Below are positions 25,693-33,808 of a stretch of 64,000 nucleotides of DNA, in pieces (positions within the stretch are counted from its first letter, which is position 1; the number at the start of each line of letters is the position of its first letter). The position numbers were made by a program, and so were the translations under genes. The notes under the pieces were generated by a model. It was given only the letters and a program-made list of their open reading frames with translations, was not told where the DNA came from and ran no database searches. The DNA is taken from positions 1-64,000 of the forward strand of contig NZ_CALHGM010000009.1 in the NCBI RefSeq assembly GCF_938030145.1, in the 5' to 3' direction. This DNA is from an uncultured Campylobacter sp. (GTDB taxonomy: Bacteria; Campylobacterota; Campylobacteria; Campylobacterales; Campylobacteraceae).

Positions 25693-26415
25693 TTGAACCC
25701 GATTACCGAAAAGCGCAGCGTTTCGGGCTACTACTACGCCGAGGATCGCGAGTATGTGTACTTCGTGACGGACGCGCCGCGCGAGCAAAACTATCGCTTT
25801 ATTTTTGATGCGGGTGCGATCTATTCGCAAGATGACGCGGACGGCGAGGTACGGCTTAGCAGCGAAGCGGAGTTTTTCGCGATCGTTAAAAAGATCCTCG
25901 CGCAGTACCGCGATAAAATTTTAGAGCACTCCGCAGAGCTTGAGAATTACGAAAAGATCTACACGCGCCGCGGCGATTTTTCAAAATTTATGAAAAGGCA
26001 CTCTGTCCTAAAATACGAAATCCGCAAATTTCAAAACAAAATTTCGCATTTCTACGAGGCGCTTCTCATCTGCGCAAATGAGCAGCCGGCGCTTAAAAAG
26101 CGGTTGAAAAACTACGCCTACGAAGCGGGCGTTTTTAAAGGCGTAATGAGCGAATATGCCGTCAGGATCGAGGATATCTATCAATTCATCCAAGGCCTCA
26201 AAAACGACAAAATTAGCCGCAACATCTACATTCTCACGATCATCTCGTCGCTGCTGATGCCGCTAAATTTCATCACGAGCTTTTTTGGGATGAACACGAC
26301 GGGGCTGTTTTTAAGCGGCTCGACGCATGGCACGCTCATCGTGACGCTTGCGATGTGCATGATCTTCGCGGCGATGGTTGGCTTTCTTATGCTCTACACC
26401 AAAAAGCGAAACTAA
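25693..26415 (+). CDS. corA: CorA family divalent cation transporter
   Basis: A 240-residue protein of the CorA Mg2+/Ni2+/Co2+ channel family. The long helical cytoplasmic part is followed by two C-terminal membrane helices (about residues 183-198 and 212-232), and the pore signature GMNTTG lies at the end of the first. The protein is shorter than E. coli CorA (316), mainly at the N-terminus. I choose the TTG at 25693 because AAGGAGG lies 5 bases before it; an in-frame TTG at 25675 lacks such a site. Which ion it carries is not visible. Confidence 0.85.
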   Translation: MNPITEKRSVSGYYYAEDREYVYFVTDAPREQNYRFIFDAGAIYSQDDADGEVRLSSEAEFFAIVKKILAQYRDKILEHSAELENYEKIYTRRGDFSKFMKRHSVLKYEIRKFQNKISHFYEALLICANEQPALKKRLKNYAYEAGVFKGVMSEYAVRIEDIYQFIQGLKNDKISRNIYILTIISSLLMPLNFITSFFGMNTTGLFLSGSTHGTLIVTLAMCMIFAAMVGFLMLYTKKRN

Positions 26416-26431
26416 AGCGGAGAAATAAAAT

Positions 26432-26848
26432 TTGAATAAAAACGAGCTAAGAAATATCCTAGGCGGATACCTCGGCAGGGAGATTGCGGGCGATTTTAGA
26501 GTGCTGAAAGAGTATGAGATCGCACGCTGCAACGATGCGGTGAAATTTCCTTTTGAGGGCGATAGCGAGCTGCTGCGCGAGTTTTGTATCTTCGCAGACA
26601 GCGGCAGCGGCGATCTTTGGCTCGCGAGCTTTAATAGCGGCAAGATCGCGTTTTACGACCATGATTTGGAGTTTTTGTCCGAGGCAAATTTGAAAAAATT
26701 CGATCTAAATCTTGCGGGCTGGCTAAAGATCGCCGAGCTTTTTTCCAAATTTGAAGCCCTTGGCGACCCGAGTAGCACGCAAAAGGCGGAGTTTAAGCAA
26801 AGCGTAGCTAAAATCTGCCCGCAAATTTTAGAAATTTGGGAAATTTAG
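26432..26848 (+). CDS. Hypothetical protein, possibly SMI1/KNR4 (SUKH)-like
   Basis: A 138-residue soluble protein. The central FCIFADSGSGDLWLASF followed by a KIAFYDHD strand resembles the core of SMI1/KNR4 (SUKH) proteins, many of which are immunity proteins against polymorphic toxins, but no toxin gene lies nearby. It starts at TTG 26432 after a GGAGA site, 14 bases downstream of corA, so the two may be cotranscribed. The family is a tentative reading of the pattern. Confidence 0.55.
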   Translation: MNKNELRNILGGYLGREIAGDFRVLKEYEIARCNDAVKFPFEGDSELLREFCIFADSGSGDLWLASFNSGKIAFYDHDLEFLSEANLKKFDLNLAGWLKIAELFSKFEALGDPSSTQKAEFKQSVAKICPQILEIWEI

Positions 26849-26900
26849 GCGCTATTTGCGGCGCTAAATTTAATCGCAAAAGCGCAAAATAGGAGCAACG

Positions 26901-27734
26901 ATGAAATTTATATCATATTACGACTCGCCGCTTGGCAAAATCACGCTCGCGGGCGATGAGGCGGGACTTTGCGGACTGTGGTTCGAGGGCGAGAAGTACT
27001 ACGCGCACGCTCTTGCAATGGGCAGCACGGACAGCAAATTCTGCGCGCGCGATATTGCGACAAAAACAGATGCCGCCGCGAGAAAGGGTTGCTACGAGAA
27101 GAGAGGCTGTGCGCTAGAGGCGAAAAGCGGCGCGGATAAAAAGCGGGACAGCGCCGATCTGCTCGCAAAAGAGCAGCGCGCCGCGAGCGAAAAATTCTTC
27201 ACGCGCGATTTTGTGGCTCAGGATGCGGGCGAAAAATCTCGCGCGACCAATCTTTCGGTGCAAAGCGCGGGCGGAAAATTCTGCGCAAACGAGCAAAGCG
27301 GATACTTCGAGGAGAGAAACCTGGTCGTTTTCGATCAAACCAAGCGCTGGCTCGATCTGTATTTTAGCGGACGCGAGCCGGGTTTTACGCCCGCTCTAAA
27401 TCCCGTGGGTTCGGCGTTTAGGCGCGCCGTGTGGGAAATTTTGCTTAAAATTCCTTACGGACAGACCACGACCTACGGGCAGATCGCGCGCGAAATAGCC
27501 GCAGCACGCGGGCTAGCGAAGATGTCCGCGCAAGCCGTAGGCGGCGCCGTAGGGCACAACGAAATCTCAATCATCATCCCATGCCACCGCGTCGTAGGCA
27601 CGCACGGCAGCCTCACGGGCTATGCGGGCGGCATCGATAGGAAAATAATAAAGCTGCTGCAGCCAGGGGGCGTCGATATGCGAGGATTTTTTTCACGCCC
27701 CCAAATAGCACCGCGCCGTAAGAATGCAATTTAA
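26901..27734 (+). CDS. ogt: Methylated-DNA--[protein]-cysteine methyltransferase with internal insert
   Basis: Ogt removes O6-alkyl groups from guanine by transferring them to its own cysteine. The C-terminal half has the DNA-binding segment (IPYGQTTTYGQIA) and the acceptor PCHRVVG. The N-terminal domain is conserved at residues 1-35 (ISYYDSPLGKITLAG) and resumes near 137 (LVVFDQTKRWLDLYFSG). Between them, residues 36-136 are Ala/Lys/Arg/Ser-rich with several cysteines and no known domain. The family norm is about 165-180 residues, against 277 here. The start has an AGGAGCAACG site. A second, short family member lies at 28430-28728. Confidence 0.88.
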   Translation: MKFISYYDSPLGKITLAGDEAGLCGLWFEGEKYYAHALAMGSTDSKFCARDIATKTDAAARKGCYEKRGCALEAKSGADKKRDSADLLAKEQRAASEKFFTRDFVAQDAGEKSRATNLSVQSAGGKFCANEQSGYFEERNLVVFDQTKRWLDLYFSGREPGFTPALNPVGSAFRRAVWEILLKIPYGQTTTYGQIAREIAAARGLAKMSAQAVGGAVGHNEISIIIPCHRVVGTHGSLTGYAGGIDRKIIKLLQPGGVDMRGFFSRPQIAPRRKNAI

Positions 27735-28429
27735 GCGGCTGGTAGCGCGCCCAAGGCCTAAATAGCTAGCCCGGATAGCAAAACCGCGCAAGATGTGGGG
27801 CCTGCCGCCAAAAGGACGATAAGCGTTGCGAGCTGTATTGCTAAATAAGCCTAGCTGCGCCGCCGAAACGGCGTCCCGTGCGAAGCTCAAATCGGCGCAC
27901 CGCAAAACGTCCCGCACCGGTGCGCTCAAAGAGCGGATTGAGTAAATTTTAAAATTTCGCCGCTTTTTCTCCGCCTCCCACAGAAGCCGCATCGATTTAA
28001 AATTTTAACGCGCCGAGGACGGACAGATCGGCCGCCAGTTCGGCCGCTACAAAATTTGCGATAGCCAAAATCTATAAGCGGCGCCGAAACGGGCGCAACA
28101 AAGCCTGCAGTGAAAAAACTAATAGGCGGCGTCGCGCCTGCTTCGTAAAACTGCGGTGGGCTGATTACCAAGGAGCCCGCTTGAATTAGCGTTTTAAACC
28201 GCCGCGCAAAAAAGATAAAATTTATCTTTTCGCGCATGATGATTTGCGCCGCATCTACAAACAAATGAAGCTCGCAGGCTCTTAGCGATCGGTAGCGCTG
28301 CCGCTACGCCGCTTAAACCTGCGCGGATCTAAAAATTTTATAAATTAAAATTCCATGTCGCGAACAATTCAAAATTTCGCGCTTCAAACGATCCGCAAAT
28401 TCCGTGCTTCAGTCTGCGGCGATTAGGTC
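27735..28429. other. Intergenic, no supported gene
   Basis: This is the convergent gap between ogt and the alkyltransferase-like gene. A minus-strand open frame at 27926-28264 has a start codon but mixed composition, an AAATTTTAAAATTT end and no ribosome binding site, so I do not call it. The block AAATTTTAAAATTT also occurs near 27946-27959. Confidence 0.5.
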
Positions 28430-28728
28430 TTAGCACTCCCAGCGGTGCTTTTTCATACGGGCGCGCTCGCCTCTAAATTCCACGCCTTCGGCCTCTAGCA
28501 GTTCGCGCTGAGTCGCAAAGCTCGCCGCCAAGGCTCCTGCGTGGTTTACGACGCGGTGGCACGGGTAGCTGCCGTAAAGCTCTGCTTGCGAGAGCACGCG
28601 CCCCACGAGCCGCGAGCAAGCGGGTAGCCCGATCAAGCGTGCGATCTGTCCGTAGCTAGCGACCCTGCCCGCGGGGATCTCCTCCACAAGGGTAAAATTT
28701 CATAGATCAAATTTTGTGTCAAAACCAT
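28430..28728 (-). pseudogene. Alkyltransferase-like (MGMT/Atl family) gene with a one-base frameshift near the start
   Basis: The body (28430-28687) encodes the DNA-binding domain of an O6-alkylguanine transferase homologue: EIPAGRVASYGQIARLIGLP and SYPCHRVV, so the acceptor-type cysteine is kept. Upstream, a second frame starting at ATG 28726-28728 reads MVLTQNLIYEILPL, the expected N-terminal helix. The two join if one base is added at CCCTTGTGG (28683-28691). The downstream GTG has no ribosome binding site. The minus-strand TATAAT (28735-28740) sits only 6 bases before the ATG, which suggests a leaderless transcript. The defect is either a mutation or an assembly indel. Confidence 0.65.
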
Positions 28729-28734
28729 GGCGTA

Positions 28735-28740
28735 ATTATA
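28735..28740 (-). promoter_or_regulatory. -10 box for the alkyltransferase-like gene, leaderless candidate
   Basis: TATAAT on the minus strand, followed by TACGCC and then ATG. With normal spacing, transcription would start at or within a base or two of the ATG. No ribosome binding site is present, which fits a leaderless mRNA. Confidence 0.45.
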
Positions 28741-28796
28741 CTTTTTCGCATTTAAATTTAGACCTAAATGTAGCCGCTTTGCAGCGCCAAATTCGA

Positions 28797-28802
28797 TATA
28801 AT
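28797..28802 (+). promoter_or_regulatory. -10 box (TATAAT) for the membrane protein at 28836
   Basis: TATAAT in TTCGATATAATTTC, 33 bases before the start codon; the leader contains AAAAGGAGCGAG. Confidence 0.55.
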
Positions 28803-28835
28803 TTCTAAAATTTAGCGCTTTAAAAGGAGCGAGCT

Positions 28836-29372
28836 GTGGACGAGAAATTTCAATCAGACACGAAAGAGCTGGACGAGAAATTTGCCGCTATCCCTGAAAA
28901 TTTAAAGAAGCGATACGATATGCATAGATTTATTAGACGCGTGATTATAGGGTATTATTCGTCGGCGGCTACAACCATCTATTTCTCGCTAATGCTACTG
29001 TTTTTTCTTGATTTGCTTTTTTCGAATATCGGTATAGAATCGTCGTCTAAAATTTTTAAAGATATCCGTGATATCGCGATAATAGTTTTGCCCATATGCG
29101 CGACGATCTGCTTTTTAAGATGCACTAAGACTAAGCGATACAGCAACCTTTTTATTAAGGATCAAGGAGATAGTTTGTTGGTCTTTACGATAGAAAATTT
29201 TGCCAGTATAATTTTGCTTTTATATCCGACCTTGATTTTTACCGGAATATTGGAAGGTGCCGCAGCTCATATATTTTTGTACGCCTTAATCGTAGCGCCG
29301 ATTTGCGGAATAGTTTTTGGGGTATGCTATTTTTTCAATACGGGCTCATATACCCCGAAAGACGAAGCGTAA
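28836..29372 (+). CDS. Hypothetical membrane protein
   Basis: A 178-residue protein with a charged N-terminal 30 residues and about four hydrophobic segments, near 46-66, 86-104, 125-143 and 148-168. I do not recognise a family. The start is a GTG just after AAAAGGAGCGAGCT. It is a single gene with its own promoter, and the hairpin at 29388-29416 follows it. Its DNA is more AT-rich than the genes on either side, which may reflect its hydrophobic content. Confidence 0.65.
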   Translation: MDEKFQSDTKELDEKFAAIPENLKKRYDMHRFIRRVIIGYYSSAATTIYFSLMLLFFLDLLFSNIGIESSSKIFKDIRDIAIIVLPICATICFLRCTKTKRYSNLFIKDQGDSLLVFTIENFASIILLLYPTLIFTGILEGAAAHIFLYALIVAPICGIVFGVCYFFNTGSYTPKDEA

Positions 29373-29387
29373 ATTTCATTAAATTTA

Positions 29388-29416
29388 GCCGCGCTTTTAA
29401 AATTTTACAGCGCGGC
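29388..29416 (+). terminator. Possible terminator hairpin after the 28836 gene
   Basis: GCCGCGC and GCGCGGC pair around a loop of AT-rich sequence (TTTTAAAATTTTACA). It lies 16 bases after the stop codon. There is no T run beyond it, so confidence is limited. Confidence 0.4.
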
Positions 29417-29524
29417 GCCTCGTCGAATTTTGAAATTTAATAGCTTTAAAATTTTACCTTGCCGAGAGCTCCGCGCAAGCGAAATTTAAACCGAATATTC
29501 AGCCCCTCTTTATATGCAAAGGAA

Positions 29525-29530
29525 TATAAT
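29525..29530 (+). promoter_or_regulatory. -10 box (TATAAT) for the peptidase E gene
   Basis: TATAAT in GGAATATAATTTC, 38 bases before the ATG at 29569, whose ribosome binding site is AAAGGAG. Confidence 0.55.
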
Positions 29531-29568
29531 TTCAAAACAGATATCAACTTTGATTTAAAGGAGAAAAG

Positions 29569-30402
29569 ATGCAAAATCAAAGACGAGACCTACTAAAGGT
29601 AGCCGCTTTGGCGGCGGGCGTTGCGATGCTCGGTACGAGCAAACTAGCTGCGAGCGAAAAGACGTTTAAGCTCTCAAAGCGCGATCATAGCAAGCAAAGA
29701 GCGCTGCTGCTCTCAAGCTCGGGCTACAAAGACACGAAGTATCTATCGCACGCGGTGTCGTGGATCGGTAAATTTGCGCAGGAGAACAACCTCGCGGGCA
29801 AAAAGATCGTTTTCATCCCTTACGCAAGCCTTCGCAGGAGCTACGACGAATATGAAAAGCGCGTCAAAGAGGCGCTTGCGAGCTTAAATTTAAACATAGT
29901 CGGCGTCCATCACGCTAAAAACGCCGCGAAGGAGGTCGCGAGCGCGGATTGCATATTCGTAGGCGGCGGCAACACCTTCAAGCTCGTGCACGATATGTAC
30001 GAAAACGAGCTCATCGCTCTGATTAGCAAAATGGTCGAGGACGGCACGCCGTATATCGGCTGGAGCGCGGGCTCGAACGTCGCGGGCGCTACGATGATGA
30101 CGACGAACGATATGCCAATCATCGAGCCTGAGTCGTTTAATACCTTCAACATCTTCCCGCACCAGATCAATCCGCACTTCATCTCGGGCAAGCCTGCGGG
30201 GCACAACGGCGAGAGCAGAGAGGAGAGGCTGGAGGAGTTTCTGATCGCCAATCAAAAATCGACCGTTTATGCGATGCCGGAAGGTACGGCGCTTTGGCTT
30301 GAAGGCGAGAAGGCGACCGTGCTCGGGCCTGCTGCGGTGCTAAAGATGAATTATAAACAAAAGGTTAAGTTGATCGAGCCGGGCAGCTCGTTTAAGTATT
30401 GA
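29569..30402 (+). CDS. pepE: Peptidase E (S51, alpha-aspartyl dipeptidase) with a Tat signal
   Basis: PepE splits dipeptides with N-terminal aspartate. The 277-residue protein has GGGNTFKL at 132-139 and the nucleophile elbow GWSAGSN with Ser166, followed by the Asp/Glu and histidine segment (HQINPHF). Residues 1-30 are a twin-arginine signal: NQRRDLLK, a hydrophobic AALAAGVAML stretch and an ASE end, which would send the folded enzyme to the periplasm. Typical PepE proteins are cytoplasmic and about 230 residues long. The start has AAAGGAG at good spacing. It has its own promoter and a strong terminator. Confidence 0.88.
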   Translation: MQNQRRDLLKVAALAAGVAMLGTSKLAASEKTFKLSKRDHSKQRALLLSSSGYKDTKYLSHAVSWIGKFAQENNLAGKKIVFIPYASLRRSYDEYEKRVKEALASLNLNIVGVHHAKNAAKEVASADCIFVGGGNTFKLVHDMYENELIALISKMVEDGTPYIGWSAGSNVAGATMMTTNDMPIIEPESFNTFNIFPHQINPHFISGKPAGHNGESREERLEEFLIANQKSTVYAMPEGTALWLEGEKATVLGPAAVLKMNYKQKVKLIEPGSSFKY

Positions 30403-30483
30403 TCGCACCCGCTTAAATTTAACCAAGAGGTGCGCCTGATCACACCGCTCGTTTGAATGCGCAAATCGGTTAAATTTTTAATT

Positions 30484-30516
30484 GCGGCGCTCGGCTAAAT
30501 TCGGGCGCCGCTTTTT
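30484..30516 (+). terminator. Rho-independent terminator after pepE
   Basis: GCGGCGC (30484-30490) pairs with GCGCCGC (30505-30511), followed by TTTTT (30512-30516). It lies about 80 bases after the pepE stop codon. Confidence 0.7.
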
Positions 30517-30683
30517 AAATTTATGCGGCAAAGCGCGCTACTTATGTGGACGCATGGTCAAAAGATAAGCATCGATTTAAAGCGACGCGCGACCCCTGAA
30601 GCCATAAAAAGTAAAATTTAAAACGCAGATAAAATGCCCCGCGTCCGCCTTCCGATGCCTCTTTTACCTCATATATCGCGCAG

Positions 30684-31134
30684 ATGTCCTTGCCGGCTGC
30701 GGCGGGACGGTATATTTGCAAAAAGAGCGCCTATGGTGCCGCCAAAACCAGTTCGAATGACCTCCGAAACTTAACCGACCTGAGGCAAAGCTTAAAATTT
30801 TTTATTTCGCTGGAATCGCCGCAAGAGCCCGAATTGCCTGCAAAGGTATTTTACGACGATCTATATCGAAGCATCATAGAAGGCACGGGCGAGCAGAAAC
30901 GCAAGAAGCTATAGAGATGATCGCGCTGCGACTCGTCGCAAAAAAATCCGGGCGCGGCTACTTGGGAAAATTTTCTCCGGAAATAAACTAGAAAATGACG
31001 AGGCGATCCGTCACGGGCTTAGCTGCGGCGCTTCTTTTTACAAAGATTATTTTTACGCGAAGCGCTGCGTGGACGGTAAAATTTTGAAATTTGATCTGAA
31101 CAACGACAAACTGCCGAATATTACGACGCCGTAA
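30684..31134 (+). pseudogene. Decayed gene, at least two frameshifts
   Basis: Three reading frames in a row give protein-like sequence with no single open frame. The first (to 30914) includes SLKFFISLESPQEPELPAKV. A second frame from about 30899 reads TQEAIEMIALRLVAKKSGRG. A third from about 30967 reads KIFSGNKLENDEAIRHGLSC and ends at a TAA at 31132-31134. The shifts fall near CAGAAACGCAAG and at GGGAAAATTTT. The 5' end is unclear. I do not recognise the family. Confidence 0.55.
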
Positions 31135-31496
31135 ACGGGCGGCATCGTTAGCGCGAGCAAAAGGTGGCGCCTACGCAAAAAAGCGCCGCTTGGATCACGC
31201 GCGCTTTTAGAATTTAATCGTTTTCCCGCCTAAACGGCTTGGTTATGCAAGAAAAGGCGATCACTCGCACAAGGGCGTCCATGTAAGCAAAAATCGCTCC
31301 GCCGCATCGTAAGCCGCACGATCTCAAAGCCGCCTTCGCCGCCGCTAGTTTGCGCCGCTTCGCAGACGGCTCGCAAAGGGCTATAAATTTAAAACGCCTG
31401 CAAAATTTAAGCGTTTAGCCACTATAAACGTATCCACTCAGACGCCACATTAGGCTTCGTTGCAGGCGCAAATTTAAACGGCAGGGCACAAGCAAA
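31135..31496. other. Intergenic, no gene seen
   Basis: The space between the decayed gene and the leftward nitroreductase gene. It has GC-rich patches, including an imperfect GGCGCCTACGC...GCGCC inverted repeat near 31166-31185, and AAATTTAAA stretches. I see no supported gene. Confidence 0.45.
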
Positions 31497-32078
31497 TTAA
31501 ATATAGCTAACCCTGTAATGATCGCAGCTAGGCTTACGCTCCTCGCATTTAGCGCCGCTTTTACCGATCGCAAGCGAGCAAAGCGGCGAGTATCCCTCGG
31601 GAATGCCCGCACGAGCTGCGAGAACAGGCTCGTCAAAAAGCGTAACGACGACTGTATTTATCGGGCACGAAGTAAGCTCAAGCGAGGTTGCGCGAAGCTG
31701 CATATTTTGCATCACAGAACCCATCGCCCAGTAAATCCCGCGGTGTAGGTTTTCAAGCTTGGCGCCTTCGCATTCCTTCGGCAGTTCCGTCGCGAGTTTA
31801 CCCGAAAGCAAGATAAGAACGGGCGCGCCGTAAAGTGTAGTTTTGGTTTTCATCCCCATGTTTTCAAGCATTTTGCCGAATTTCTTAACGGCCGCCGCAT
31901 CAAGCTCGCGCAAAAGATCTTTGTCCGTAATAACGCTTATGTGAGCGTCCTTCGTGGTAAAAAGAGCGGGCGCCAGATACGCTGCCTCCAAAATCGCCTG
32001 GATTTCCTCTTTTGACGGGACTTCGGCGTTAAATTCGCGCACGCTTCGACGCTTTTTCATAGCTTCGAGTAGTTGCAT
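31497..32078 (-). CDS. Nitroreductase family protein
   Basis: A 193-residue FMN-dependent NAD(P)H oxidoreductase. The N-terminal RRSVREFNAE motif binds FMN phosphate, the following helix region is EAAYLAPAL, and the C-terminal ...GYSPLCSLAIGKSG... closes the flavin site. Members reduce nitroaromatics, quinones or flavins; the natural substrate here is unknown. The ribosome binding site is AAGGAGAG. The gene precedes nothing co-directional; the glutathione peroxidase gene lies 70 bases upstream on the same strand, so they may share a transcript. Confidence 0.85.
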   Translation of the reverse strand: MQLLEAMKKRRSVREFNAEVPSKEEIQAILEAAYLAPALFTTKDAHISVITDKDLLRELDAAAVKKFGKMLENMGMKTKTTLYGAPVLILLSGKLATELPKECEGAKLENLHRGIYWAMGSVMQNMQLRATSLELTSCPINTVVVTLFDEPVLAARAGIPEGYSPLCSLAIGKSGAKCEERKPSCDHYRVSYI

Positions 32079-32148
32079 TTTCTCTCCTTAAATTTGATTT
32101 TATATTTCAGGCTCGCCGCGCTTTACTCAAGCGCCCGCGAGCAGCCGT

Positions 32149-32697
32149 TTAGCCTAGTATTTTTTTCACGCACGCTTTTATCTGTTCAAAGCTAGCCGTC
32201 GGCTCAAATCTCGCTACGACTTCGCCGTTTCTATCCACTACGAATTTCGTAAAATTCCATTTCACGCCGTCGCCTTCTAAAATTTCGGGGAAGTTGCTTT
32301 TTAGCGATTCTTCAAGTTTTGCGCTTAACGGATGGGCTGCATCAAAGCCTTTAAATCCCTGTTTTGAAGTTAGAAATTTAAACAGCTCTATCGCGCTCTC
32401 GCCGCGCACGTCGCCTTTTTTAAATAGCTCAAACGTTACGCCAAAATTTAGCTTGCAATTTTGCTCTATCGTCTCGTCGTCGTCGGGTTCCTGATGAGCG
32501 AAATTATCGCTAGGAAAGCCCAACACGCAAAGTCCTTTGTCTTTAAACTCCTGATTTAGCGCCTCAAGCTCCTCGTATTGGTTCGTAAAGCCGCATTTAC
32601 TGGCCGTATTTGCGATGAGCAACACCTTATCGCGGTACTCGCCTATAGATTTTTGCTCGCCTCTGCCTGTAATTACGTTAATGTCGTAGATTTGCAT
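32149..32697 (-). CDS. Glutathione peroxidase family protein
   Basis: A 182-residue thiol peroxidase of the GPx family with a cysteine in place of selenocysteine: NTASKCGFT with Cys35. The later FPSDNFAHQEP and WNFTKFVVDRNGEV motifs supply the Gln and Trp/Asn of the active site. Bacterial Cys-GPx proteins usually use thioredoxin rather than glutathione to reduce peroxides. The length is normal. The start has an AAAGGAGAAAA site. A tandem 11-base direct repeat lies about 60-80 bases upstream (32756-32777). Confidence 0.9.
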   Translation of the reverse strand: MQIYDINVITGRGEQKSIGEYRDKVLLIANTASKCGFTNQYEELEALNQEFKDKGLCVLGFPSDNFAHQEPDDDETIEQNCKLNFGVTFELFKKGDVRGESAIELFKFLTSKQGFKGFDAAHPLSAKLEESLKSNFPEILEGDGVKWNFTKFVVDRNGEVVARFEPTASFEQIKACVKKILG

Positions 32698-32755
32698 TTT
32701 TTCTCCTTTGTGGCACTTTTCGCCTTAAAATTTTGGATGGATTTTAGCGAGCGAA

Positions 32756-32777
32756 TGTGTTCTTAGTGTGTTCTTTT
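32756..32777 (-). promoter_or_regulatory. Tandem direct repeat upstream of the glutathione peroxidase gene
   Basis: TGTGTTCTTAG is followed at once by TGTGTTCTTTT (plus-strand reading), two 11-base units, i.e. one helical turn apart. The position fits an activator or repressor site for the leftward gpx promoter. Which protein binds is unknown. Confidence 0.35.
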
Positions 32778-33067
32778 GCGATTTTAAAAATTTATCTGCC
32801 GTCCCATTCGCCGCTCCTGCATTAAATTTGCCGAATTTTAACATAATTCGGCCGCTTCCTTGCAGCACGAACGATCTTTTTGATCGGCTCATTACGAACA
32901 CGGACGAGCCTGCGCGGCGCCGTATAAATTAGCAAGACGAGGCGCGGAATTTCCGTCCGATTTGCAAAGCTTGGGTTTGAGCTTAAATTTAAAAATCCGT
33001 CCCGTCGCCGTAAGCTGAAATTTTGCGCGATTGTTTTAAAATGCGTTTAAAATTTTAAAGAGAGCTC
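32778..33067. other. Intergenic, no gene seen
   Basis: The divergent region between gpx and the DUF4272 gene. It has a TAAAAT at 33036-33041 as a weak candidate -10 and AAAGAG before the ATG at 33068. Otherwise nothing I can name. Confidence 0.4.
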
Positions 33068-33808
33068 ATGGCATTTTCAGATTTTTTCAAAAAAGGCGGC
33101 AAAAATAGCGCAAACGCCGCAAAGATCGGCAAGACCGCGCAGGAGCGCAAGGATATAAGCATCGAAATTTTAAAATCGCAGGGCGTGCCGTATATAGATC
33201 ATCTGCCGCTACGGTACGAGACGAGCGAGATCACTCCGCGCGAAAAAGACGAGGTCATCGCTCGCGCGATCTGTTCGTACGCGGCGATAATGTGCGCCTG
33301 CTCGATCAGAGACGAGGGTAAGCTTGCAGACGAGGATAAGCAGGGCGTGCGGGGCTTTCTAGATAACCGCTACGGCTGCATAGGCAAGCTCACGCGCATG
33401 GAGCGCCGCATCGTGCAGGGCGAGGCGAGCCGCGACGAGGCTGTGAATATGGGCTGGAAATACGAGTCGCTGTGGGCGCTGATGTGGGCGATGGGGCTCG
33501 TGGAGGAGCTTAGCTTTCCAAGCAAGATCTGCGACTGCACCTTTGTGATGGACACCTTTGGCGGCGATTTTTCGGCGCGCGTGAAGCTGCGCGATACGGA
33601 TGAAATTTTACAGGCGCTCGATCTCGTCTACCGCTACCACTGGGCGTGCGTCAATGCTCGCGTGCACGGCTCAGACAGCGCGGGGCTCGACGAAGAGGTC
33701 GTGATGGAGAGACGTGGCGGGCTAGAGTGGCTGTGCTGCAAGGGAGCGGAGAATGATAATCTGACGGATGAATATAATGCGTGGGATTATCCGGACTTGA
33801 ACACGTAG
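33068..33808 (+). CDS. DUF4272 domain-containing protein
   Basis: A 246-residue soluble protein. From about residue 30 it follows the DUF4272 pattern: ERKDISIEILKSQGVPYIDHLP, then conserved GWKYESLWALMWAMGLVEEL and a C-terminal RRGGLEWL...WDYPDLNT. The function of the family is not known. The N-terminal 25 residues are Lys/Asn/Ala-rich. It is a single gene with an AAAGAGAGCTC leader. The following 750 bases contain no gene. Confidence 0.82.
   Translation: MAFSDFFKKGGKNSANAAKIGKTAQERKDISIEILKSQGVPYIDHLPLRYETSEITPREKDEVIARAICSYAAIMCACSIRDEGKLADEDKQGVRGFLDNRYGCIGKLTRMERRIVQGEASRDEAVNMGWKYESLWALMWAMGLVEELSFPSKICDCTFVMDTFGGDFSARVKLRDTDEILQALDLVYRYHWACVNARVHGSDSAGLDEEVVMERRGGLEWLCCKGAENDNLTDEYNAWDYPDLNT

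Noticed and set aside
27926..28264. Minus-strand open frame of 112 codons between ogt and the alkyltransferase-like gene
   Set aside because: No ribosome binding site, mixed residue composition, and an end made of AAATTTTAAAATTT DNA; likely a chance frame.
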